Assembly: GCF_000025305.1 (NCBI RefSeq)
Contig: NC_013740.1
Coordinates: forward strand, 186,001 to 250,000
Direction of reading: 5' to 3'
DNA: 64,000 nucleotides
Origin: Acidaminococcus fermentans DSM 20731
GTDB lineage: Bacteria > Bacillota > Negativicutes > Acidaminococcales > Acidaminococcaceae
Shown here: piece after piece, positions 48,301 to 60,300 of the stretch
Layout: each line of letters starts with the position of its first letter
How positions within the stretch are numbered: position 1 is the first letter of the stretch
Position numbers and translations under genes: made by a program
Notes under the pieces: model-generated
Told to the model about the DNA's origin: nothing
Databases searched by the model: none
The model's input: only the letters and a program-made list of their open reading frames with translations

Positions 48301-51300
48301 CGGCGGCTTCCGTCACCGTTTCGGATTTCAATTTTGACAGCCAGGTGAAAGTGGGGAAGAATGCCCAGCTGACAGCCGGGGATACCCTGGAACTGAAAGC
48401 CGATGAAGCCATCAAAGATGTGACCATGACCGGCAAGAGCAAATTCTGGCTGAACAATGCGGCCACCGGCAAAGCGGACGGGGTGGGGCTCGGCGGCAGT
48501 TTCGACTACCAGGATTTCGACAATGATACGCTGGTCCAGGTGGACAAGGGCGCCAGCCTGACGGCCGGGGATATGGCCCTTGCCAGCAGCTCCGACGTGT
48601 TCCATACCGGGGTCATGCTGTCTGCCGGCAAGGCGGACGGCTCGGCCATCAGCGGCATGATGGCTTTGACCAACAGCGACAGCTCCAACCAGGTGCTGGT
48701 GGATAAGGACGCCCTGCTGAAGGCCGTGAAAGATGAGGCCAAAAAACATAGGGGCAGCATTGCCATCACCGGGTACAACAATACCAACGTGAACAATGCC
48801 ATCCTGTCCCTGTCCGCTGGGAGTGGGGCCGCTGCAGCCGGAATGGCCGCGGCGGTGAACAACATTGATGTGACCAACCGGGCTGCCGTGGAAAACCTCA
48901 CCACCAGCGACGATGATGACGACAAAGGCCAGATCGAAGCAGCCGCCCTCCAGGTAAATGCAGAGACCACCGGCCTGATGAACGCCGTCAGCGTGGCCGG
49001 AGGTGTGACCTCCAGCGGCACGGAACCGGAAAAAGGCAGCATGAGCACTGTGGGCAACCTGTTCGGCAAGGTAACGGATCCTGTGGGGACCGTCACTTCT
49101 GCCGTCGGGACCGTTTCCAATAAAGTGAAGGATGCCATCACCTGGGTGAATACCGGCGGCAAGAGTCAGGGCGGTACCCAGACCGTGGTGCCCACCAAGT
49201 CGGATACGGCGCCTTCCTTCAGCCTGGCCGGGGCCGGGAGCCTTTCCCTGAACCTGGTGGATGATACCACCCAGGCAGTGGTGGACGGCGCCACGGTGAA
49301 ACTCAATAACGACGGAACCATGAGCGTGGGCGCCCGGGATACGGCCTATGTGGGGGCCTACAGCGGCGGTGCGGCCATTTCCCTGCGCAAGGGCAAGGGC
49401 AGCAAGGACAACACCAGTGTGGCCTTCAGCGGTGCCGTGGGCATGAACTCCATCGACAATACCATTGAAGCTGCTGTGCGCAACAGCACCCTGACCGGGG
49501 TGAAGAGCCTGGACATCGAAGCCCTGAGCGGCGGTACGTCCGTGGCGGCCGGTACGGCCCTGGCCCTTACCAAGAGCGGTCAGGCCGGCAATAACTTTGC
49601 CGGCGGGGCTTCGGCTTCGGTGAACCTGATCGACAAGGACGTCAAGGCCCTGGCGGAAAACAATACGGTGACCGGGAAATCGGCCACGGAAAAAGCAAAC
49701 GTCGACGTGACGGCCTACGAAAGCGACCTGCAGGTTACCGGCGGCGTCAATGCGGACGTGGCCATCGGCGGTGGCAACGCGGCCGGCGGCAGCCTGACTG
49801 TGGCCAACATCAACAACAACCTGGAAGCCGGGATCCACGGCGGTACCTATGCCAACATCGGGGATACCCAGGTGCAGGGCCTCCTGGCCACCAAACAGAT
49901 TTCGGCGGCCATCTCTGCCGGCGTGGCCGTGGGCGGCAACGGTACGGACAACGCTTTCACCGGTGCCATGCTCTACAACGGGCTGCACAATACGGTAAAT
50001 GCGGACATTTCCAATAAGGCCAGCATCACGGCAGATTCCATCGCCGTGAAAGCCCACGATACCACCAGCGGTTCGGATGAGGCCAAGGCGTATCAGGATC
50101 AGCTGGGCAATTATAAAGAGAAAGAAACCATGCTCCAGGATGCGGGCATCGATACGGACGGTTCTTCTTATTACAAGACCTCCGATGCTGACAACGGCCT
50201 GGATACGGCCGGCGAAACCGTGGACTTCGACGGCAACAAGGGCAGCCTCAGTGTGGGTGCCGCCTTTGTGGTGGCCGGCTCCAAGGACAATGCAGCCGGC
50301 GCAGCCGTGAACGTGGCCAATCTGGACAATACCTTTGCGGCCAAGATCGATGGCGCCACCCTGACGGCGGATAAAATCACTTCTCAGGCCGAAGCGGACA
50401 GCCTGGCGGTGAACGTGACCGCCGGTGTGGCCGCCGGTTCCAAGGATTTCGGCGGGATGGGCAGCGTGACCTGGCAGGATCAGGACAACCGGATCCAGTC
50501 CCAGGTGACGGATTCCACCCTGACCACGGATGACCTGAAGGTGCATGCGTCCAGCAATGCCCAGGCCGTGAACGTGGCCGGTTCCGTGGCCTACGGCAAG
50601 ACGGCAGGCGTGGGGGCCGCCCTGGCCTACAATGGCCTGGACAACCACATCGGTGCCTACCTGGCAGGCGGCAGCGTAACGGCGAAAACGCCGTCCACCG
50701 GTGTGAGCGTGGATGTGGAAGGCAAGAATACGGGCAAGATCTACGGCCTGGGGGCTGCGGTGGCCGCCAGCCAAAAGGCAGCCGTGAACGGGACCGTGGT
50801 GGTGAACCACGGCGGCAGTGACACGGAAGCCGCAGTGGGTGAAGTGCGCGCTGCAGACGGGACTAGTACGGCAAAAGCTACCGCGGTCACCAGCGCCAAA
50901 GCTGTGAAAGTGAAAGCCGAAAGCGACGATGTGCGGGTGGCTGCTGCCGGGAACGTCAGTGCCAGCGGCAAGGTGGCCCTGGGCGGTGCCGTGGCCTACA
51001 ACGATGTGGGCGGTGCTTCCGCCAGCACGGAAAAAGCCAGCCAGAAGACCCGGGCTGCTCTGAACAAGACCACCCTGACCCATGTGAAGAACGGGTCCAC
51101 GTCCGTCGAGGCGGTGGATGGTTCCACCCTGACCACGGCGGCTGTGGGCGTGGGTGGTTCCGGCAAGGTGGCCGTCCAGGGGGCAGCTGCCACGGCCCTG
51201 GTGAACAAGGCTGTGACGGCGGAAGTACAGGACAGCAAGGTTGATAAAGATACGGATAAAGGCGCCTATGTGACGGTCCAGGCGGACAGCAAGAGCACCA

Positions 51301-54300
51301 TCAACAGCCTGGCTGTGGTGGGCGCCGGCGGCGGTGATTTTGCCGGCGGTGCCGGTGTCAGCGTGAACCGGATCAACCAGGATACCACGGCTGCCCTGAG
51401 CGGCAGCACGGTGAGAGACAGACATACCACCGTGCAGGCGGCAGGCGACTCGGCCATTACGTCCGTCGGTCTTGGCGCCGCTGTGGCCGGTAAGGCAGCC
51501 CTGGCGGGGAATATTGCCGTGAATCAGATCGGCAATAACGTGAAGGCTGCGGTGACCGGCAGCAACCTGACCAGCAGCGGCAACATCGGTGTACTGGCCA
51601 GCGGGAAGGAAAATCTGACCAACTTTGCCGGGACGGTGAGCGGTGCGGCCGGCAATGCCGGGCTGGGCATGGGCGTCAGCTACAATGCCATCACGGGCAA
51701 TACGGAAAGCACCGTGGAAGGCAGTTCCCTGGAGGCCCGGGGCAAGGAAAACGGGACGGTGGGTGACAAGCAGAAGGGCGTGGTCGTGACTGCGTCTGGT
51801 CAGCATGCCCTGAACAGCGTGGCCCTGACCGCCGGTCTGGCCGGCTCCGACAATGTGGCCGTGGGCGCAGCCGGCACGGTGACCGTCAACAACATTGGCG
51901 GCACCACCCGGGCGGCGGTGACTAATACGGACATCAATAAAAATCTCGATAACAGCACGGCCGACGACGTGGCCGTACAGGCTGAGGATGTGACGAAGAG
52001 CGAAAGCCATGTGGGCTCCCTGTCCGTGGGCATCGGCGCCGATGGCGGGGCCGGTGTCAGCGCGGCTTCGGATACCCTGCTCCTGAGCCGGAATACGGCT
52101 GCGGAACTGAGCGGCACGGATACGGCGAAGAAGACCGTCAACGGCCGGAATGTGGCTGTAACGGCGGACCAGCAGTCCACGGTGGTCACCAACGCGGACG
52201 GTGTGGCCGGGGCTGGCGGGGTCTACGGTGCAGGTGCCGCAGCAGCAACGGCAGCGGCCACCAGACTGGATGGCTCCGTTACCGCCACCATGAAGAACAT
52301 CACCAGCACCAACAAGGGGCTGGAAATCTCGGCCAAGCACGACCATAAGACCACTTTGGTCAGCGCTTCGGCAGCGCTGTCGGCGGCCATGGTTTCCGGT
52401 GCCGTGGGAGCTGGCGTGGGCGTGGTCAACGATGACTTCACCACGGATGCAGAACTGGTGAGCAGCACGGTTGCGGCGAAGAAAGACAGCAGCCTGAGCG
52501 ATTCCGGTTCCGTGAATGTGGCGGCGGACAGCAGCACAAGTGTGACCACAGTGGTGGCCGGCGTGTCCGGTTCCGTGGGGGCTGCTGCTTCGACGATTTC
52601 CGTCAACAATGTGAACAGCCAGACTTCGGCAGTGGTGGACAACAGCAAAGTGACGGCCGATCAGGACTTCACCGTGGACGCCCACAATAAGGTGACCACC
52701 AAGTTCAATGCGGCCAGTCTCGGTGCAGGCGGTGCCGCCATTGCTACGGGCGTGGGTGTGAACACCATCGGCACCTCCACCCTGGCCAAGGTGAACCAGA
52801 GCACCGTCACGGCCCGGAAAGCGGCTGTTGCCTCCCGGGAAGAACTGGACGTGGATCAGAACCTGGTGGGCGCCACAGTGGGCGGCCTGGGCATCAATGC
52901 CAACGTGATGGTGACCTCCATCGGCACCAAACTGGCGGATACCTACGGCAGCAGCGATAACAAAGGGGCTTCCTTTGATACCGCCGCTGTGCTGCAGAAG
53001 GCCAATACGGCCCTGGATGCTCAGAAGACGGCCACTGCCGATGGCACTACAGCCAGCAGCAAGGTGGTCAGGGACACCCTCCACAATACGGATACGGGCG
53101 TCAAGAGCACCGATGCTTCCGGCGTCACTGCTTCTTCCGGCAAGAGGGATGCCAAAGGCACCCAGGTGGCTGTGGCGAACTCTGCCATCACCACGGCAGA
53201 TACGCTGGATCTCAGCGCGGATCGCAAGACGGATGCCAAGATTACGGCGGCTTCGGCCAGCGTTTCGGGTTCGCTGGGGCTCAGTGCGACGGTTGCCGTT
53301 CTCGATGCGAAGAAGGATGCCGGCGTCAGCATCAGCGGCAGTACGCTGCAGGCGAACAACGCTCTCACTGTAACGGCTGATCAAAGCGGCAAGACGACCA
53401 TCGATGCGTATCAGGCTAATATAGCCGGCGTGGCTGCTGTCAGCGCAGCCTATGCCCAGAGCAGCTCCAGCGGTGAGACGAAGGTCGAAGCCGTGGATTC
53501 CACGCTGACTTCCGACAACAACGATATCACAATGAGGGCAACGGACGCGTCCCAGACGGCTTCGTCAGTCTACGGCGCTACGGCAGGCCTCGTGACGGCC
53601 GGAGCCCTTGTTTCCAAGGCAGAGAATACGAGTGATACGGATCTTGCCATCAAGGGAAGTACGCTCGAAACAGCGCAGGGAACGGCTGACTTGCAGGCCG
53701 ATAAGGCCAATATTGTGTCCGCAAGAACGTACGGTGGTTCCTTCGGCCTGGTCGGTGCCAACGGCGTCGTTGCCCTGGCAAGTGACGAGGGTGCATCCAA
53801 GATTCTCGTCGCGCAGAGCGACAGCAAGAAAAACAGCGTCTTCCGTGGCCAGACGGCAAGCCTGCAGGCTACGACCCGTCCGGCTGTCACGGCGGAAACG
53901 GGCAGCCTCTCTGTTGCCCTTCTCGGCAGTGCCAGTGCGTCTGTAGCAACGGCCTCTGCCAAAGGCGAGGCCGGCGTTCAGATAGCTGACGGCACGACGA
54001 CTTTCGATGTTGACAAGGCAGAAATCACAGCCAGCGCCGAAAGCCAGAATGGAGAAAACAACAGTGAAGCCAAGGTCAAGGGCTTTGCAGCGGCCGGTCG
54101 CGGTACGGCTGTCGTCAATACGGCAACAGCCAATACGGACATCGATACAGAGGTGACACTGGGCAAGGCTTCCTTCAAGAAAGACAGGGGAACGGCTCTG
54201 AACGTGACCTCGGTCAATGCGACGCAGACCGCAGCCGATGCCCGCGGCATCACCGTTGGCGGACTTTTCGCCAGCGGCACGAATCTGGCCTATACGGGAA

Positions 54301-57300
54301 GCGGCACGGAAAACGATGCCAATATGGCGGCCATCACACTGACTGGCGACAAGACACAGCTCAAATCGCTGTCCGTCAATGCCAGCGGCACGACGCATAA
54401 TCTGACGACGGCCGACGGCAGCGGCGGTGGCATGATCAGCGGTGACCTGGCCGGTGCGGTGGACAACAAGACATATACGGGCAGTAAGGTTACCCTGAAG
54501 GGCAGCTGGGATGTGAACGGTGACGTGGCTATCCAGTCGGCCCAGACGGACCATATGGACTTGAACGCCGATGCCACCAAGGCAGCCGTCGTCGGCGCCA
54601 GTGCCACCAAAGCCGATAATACGGCCAATGGGGCTGCTGATGTCGTATTGACGGGCAGCCAGATCACTAGTGGCGGCACGCTCACGGCCAAAGCGGACAG
54701 CAAGGCAAATCTCGGTCAGAACAAGGCGTATGCCGTGGAAGGCAGCGGGTATGGCGGTGTCGCGGTGCAGGGCGCCAAGCTCAATGATACGGTGAACCGC
54801 ACGGCCACTGTGGATGCCAGCAATGCGTCCCTTACGAGCAGTGGCAGCCAGATTCTGGCAGCTGAATCGGGCGGCAAGATCAATGCGGCCGGCTACATCA
54901 AAGCAGCCGGTGCCGGCGCAGCTACCTGGGTGGATGTGGACAATAACCTGACCAGCCAGAATGCCATCCGTACCGATGGAAAGACATCCCTGCGCACGGA
55001 TACGGCGAACGGCAATATCACCCTGTCGGCTTCGGACGACTGGGCTGTGACGGCCAAAGGCGTAGCCGATACCCAGGGCGGGGCCGCTGGCGGCGCTTCG
55101 TCGGATGTGAAGAACACTCTGCAGCGGACCAACAAAGTCGATATCCAGGGCAAAGTCTACAGCCTGAATGATGTCAATCTCTATGCGGGCAAAGACGCGA
55201 ATGGCGTCATGGATAACCTGGACCTTACTGTCGAATCGGAAGCCTACAACAAGACGGCGCTTTCTGTAGCCGTTCCGAAATTCAAGGATACCCTGACACA
55301 GGCCAACCAGGTCGTCGTCGGCAAGGGCGCCGAAGTCTCCAGTGTACGCCATATCCATGCGTATGCAGATGAAGCCGATAAATACCTGCGGGAGCAGTCT
55401 GTGAAGTACACCTGGTATCACAGCGATGCCAAGGAAAATTTCACGAGTACGTCTGTGGGTAAGAAGTCCGACAGCATCAACGATAAGACGGATAACTATG
55501 TACAGATTGACGGCAAGGTGACGGCCGGCGCACAGAATAAGCAGAACATTGTCATCGGCGGGTCGGGACAGATTGTTGTCCTGGACAACGATGAACTGGC
55601 CGCCGTCAAAGCCGTCAAAGGACAGGAAAAGGCTGTCCAGCGGCCAACGATTGACGCTTCGAGCGGTATCGATACGGCAAAGATCACTTATGCGCGCATC
55701 GATTACGCCAATGCCCTGATGGCACGCTACTATGAACTGGCTACATTGATCAGTCAGTACAGTGACAGCAAGGACCTGACGGCTCTGAAAGGCTACCAGG
55801 ATGAGCAGACGCGCATCTATAACGAACTCGACAACCTCGGCCTTCTTTCTAAGGCAATCGGGCCAGACGGCAAGGAGTATCTGGTGCCTGTCAGTGGGCT
55901 TACGGTGGATACCATCGTCCTGCCGGATATCGTCGCTTCGGGCGGCAATATCGTGGTGGAAGCAGGCAGCCTGAAGGGCGCCGGTGCGCTGAAGGCACAG
56001 GGAAGTCCGGAAGTCACCGTGGAAAACCATACGAATCTTTATCTGAAAGTGGGGGATGTGAAGGCAGTCAATCCGGGCGGTGAAATCCATTACAACGGCC
56101 AGTCCCTGGCCAAGGACGCTGCTGCCGTCATCAAGAGTGCCAATCAGGATGAAGCCGCTGCCGTCAACCTGACGGTCAGCACCGATGCTGCCACCAGTAC
56201 CGGTGGAACAGTCACCATCAAGAGTGACTACGGCACGGCTGCCATCAAGGCAAAGATTGATGAAGTCGATGCAAAGGGCAAGAAGACGGGCAAGAAAGTC
56301 GATGCCGAACTCGTCCCGAAGGCCGATATCGAAATCAACGGCAATGTGGAGGCGGAAAATGGTGTCGTCAATGTAGAGAACAAGAACTACAGCATCCTCC
56401 TGCAGGGCGAAGGCAACCGCACGGCGGAAGTCAACGGCAAGGAAATCCACCTGACGGCCGGCAAGAGCATCAGCCAGGGCTTTACCCAGGGGATCGTCAA
56501 CATCGGCGGCAACCCGGAAGAGCTGTACAAAGACAAGTATTTCAACAGCGAAGTAAATGAATTCAACAAAGCCTATGGCTATGAAAACACCTCCCGTGTC
56601 CATCGGGAAGACCGGACGCATGATGATGTGCTCAACGGCAGCGGTTCGCGCATTGCCGGTGATAACATCTACATCAATGCGTCGGACATCAATGTCAATG
56701 GCCTGATCCAGAGCGGCTATGGCAAATACGAAGTCACCGTTGCCGATGCAGTCACGTCGAAAGTCCAGAAGCTGGATCGCAGCTGGGCGCGTATGGGAAA
56801 ACAGGATCTGTCCGATGCGGTCATCACGACAGGGACGTACTATCTCGTACAACCGGGTGGCAAAGTCCTGCAGACGGACGGCACCTACAAGTACCAGCCC
56901 GATGTCTACTACAACCCGTCGACGCAGAAACTGGTCATTCCCGATATCGATGCCCACGGCGGCAAGATTTATCTGAGCGGCCGCATTTCCAGCACGGGCA
57001 ATGGGAAAATCGTTGCGCTGGATGGCGCCTATGATATCAGCGTGACCAATCCTACGAAAACGGATCTGCAGGTGGGCAAACTCATCAGCAACAAGAATGA
57101 CGGCCTGATCAGCATTGCCGACTCTTCTACCAATCGGCTCACGGAATACACCCGCGGCAGCACGGTAGTCAAGGACCTGACAAAATGGGATAAGACCACA
57201 GGCGACTGGAAGGTTCTCAGCACTAGCGGGGCTTCTTCGCAGTACAATCCGCAGAAGAATCTGCGCTACAACTGGACCAGCGGCCAGAAAGTCACGACGA

Positions 57301-60300
57301 GGAAACACTACAAGCATGACCATAAAGCCGGTCTCTGGGGTGCTGTCACGACGCTGGATGAAACGGAACTGGCAAAGTATGAACAGGAAATTACGCCGCA
57401 GGATATGGGTCACAATACCTTTACCAATGATAACGGCGTCTATATCGATACGAGCAGTCTCACGAATAAAGACAAACAGTATGTCTTTGTTTACGACAAT
57501 GTCGTCCTGAACAATGACCGGACGCAGCCAGTGGTCACCAAGCGCTGGAAGACAGGCTTCCTGGGCTGGTTCCATTGGGAACGCACAGAATGGGATACCA
57601 ACACGGGTACGGCCCAGCAGTATGTGGGCAGTGTCAAGGCGGACCACGGCATCAATATCGGCTTCCTTGGCAATCAGGATGGCAATTCGGCCATCAATGT
57701 GACGAGCAAGGCTGGTGTCACCCTGGCCGGCAAGATCCAGTCCAGCCAGAGCGGTGCGGGCTCGACCATCACCATCACCTCGCAGAACGGTGCCATCAAC
57801 CAGAATGGCGGCCTGCTCAAGGGTGACAACATCGAGCTCAGTGCCAAAAACGGCCTGACGAATATTGCCATCGAGTCTCTTGGCGATACGGTGAAACTCG
57901 ACGCGGCCAATACCGGTAGCGGCAATATGAATATCACCGTTGATGGTGCCTATGGCAAAGCGGGTCATGTCGATCTCGTTCAGGCGAAGAACACGAATGG
58001 TGATGTCAGCCTGACTGTTTTGGGAAATCTGACCCAGAACGGCACGGCTGTGGCTGTCGAGGGCCATCGCATTGACCTCGTGAGCCGTCAGGGAAGCATC
58101 GGCACAGATACGGCGGCGTTGAAGGTGAAAACACCGGATACCGCTGTGGACGCGCTGAACCCGCTTTCCAGCAGTGTCAACGTCACGGCCAAAGGCAATA
58201 TCCATCTGGCAGAAGACAGCGATATGCGTGTCGGCATCATCAAATCGACGGACAGTGATGTGAAGCTGGATGCGACGGGCAGCATCATCGACGCCCTGCC
58301 CAGCGGCGATACCATCGACCGCGGCAATACGGCAAACCTCATCCAGGGCTGGAAAGACCTCGGCCTGATCGAAGGCGATGGACAGTACAAGCAGAAACAG
58401 GCAGAAGATGTGGCTGAATACAAGGCCGGTGTCCAGTCTGAATTTGCCCAGTACTTGAAATTGAAATCTGTTTATGAAAAAGATGAAGAAGCAGCCAAAA
58501 CAGATGCTAACTATCAGGTCCTGAAAGACCGCTATGGCGATTATACGAGTGCTGACGACTACCTGGCTGAAAGCGATACAGCCAAGAATCATCTGGCTGA
58601 TCTGCAGAAGGCCGGTGCCGGCTGGACCGAAAATGAACTGCTCTATGCCATCAGCGATGCCATCGTCAATAAGCAACAGGGCAGCACGGATACAGAACTC
58701 AAGCAGGCGAACATCTCTGGTCAGAATATCACGCTCCACGCGAAGAACATTGGATCTGACAAAGCGGCCGAAGATGTTCTGGTCAAAGGTATCACCACGG
58801 ATGAACGGCTCGACGATCTGAAGAAGGTTGTCAACGCCAATGTTTCCGATGTGGGCTATACCAAGAATGACAAGGGTGAAAATGTGTTCCGCATCTACGG
58901 CAAGGTGCCTGTGGGCATCGAAGCCAAAGGTGAACTGAATATCCAATCCGACGGCAATATCTATGTGGCCGGCCGTACCTTCGGCGAGAACAAGGATACT
59001 GTCCTGAAACTGGGCAAGGTAACGACCAGCACAGGTGATATCCGCGTTCTGGGCAAAGCCGGCGTGACCAACTCCCTGACGGATGGCAGTGCCAACCTGA
59101 ACGGAAAGAATCTGATTCTCGAAGGCGGCAGTGCTGACATCGGGGCGGCGGGCAAGCCAATTGACGTCGACCTGACGGGCAGCCTGTCTGCTCTGACAGA
59201 CGGCAGCATGTATATCAGCAGTGTGGGCAATCACAATCTGCAGCTTTCCGGGCTCTATGCCGGCAAGGATATGGTGCTGGCCTCCAAGAAGGATATCGCC
59301 ATGAGTCCTGACGCATCGGCACAGGCTTACCTCAATGCCGGCAGACTACTTGATTTGAAGGCAGAGGGCGGCATCGGTGCAAAGGACAGCGGCGTACGCA
59401 TCCTGGGGAATGGCGCAACCATCAATGCCGAAGCGAAAGATGGCAATATTTACCTGGCTGGCAAGAGCAAGGCCGGGGAACAGGACGGTCTTTTCCTGCT
59501 CGGCACGGTGAAAACGAGTCCAGGCCATACGATTGCTGTGGCGGCTGAAACCGACCTGAGCCTTGGGGACAATGAAGAAGCGTCGATGCTTGTGAGTCAG
59601 GTGCAGGCAGATACGGTGAATCTGTCCAGTGACAGAGAAATCGACCTGAAAAACGGCAACCTCACTGCTGTTACGCTGAAACTGAAGGCCGGCGGTTCCA
59701 TCAACCAGACGGCAGCCCATGCCATCACGGCAAAGACGGTTTCTGTTGATTCGGCTTCTGGCATTTCTCTCGACAGTGGTGCCGGACTTGCAGATAACCC
59801 GAAGTTCAACGACTTCCAGACCGTGACCGTGAAGAACGGCAGCGATGCCACCGATGTGATCATTGGCAGCGGCGGCAGCAAAGACCTGACCGTTTCCTTT
59901 GACACTGACAGCAAGGCAAAGAATGTCACCGTTCGCAACTACGAGAACGGTGCGGTGAACAACCTGACCGTCAACGGACCGGTGACGGCTGCGGGAGGCA
60001 TCAGCCTGGTCAATGACGAGGCTGATCTGAAGACTACGGGAACCCTCACCGTAGGCAGCGGCCGGCTCCATGAACAGGCAGTCGGGGCCCTGGAGAATGA
60101 AGACAGCCTGACCGGGGACGACATCATCCTGAACTCCACCAAGGGCATGATCAACAAGAGCCTGATAGCCACCCACAAGGTGGAATTGACGGCGGCCAAT
60201 GATATCCTCAACCAGGGCATCGTGCAGGCAGGTACCTCTGTGAGCATGAAATCCGATACCGGCAGCATCAACAACAAAGGCGATGTGGAAGCCAAAGGCG

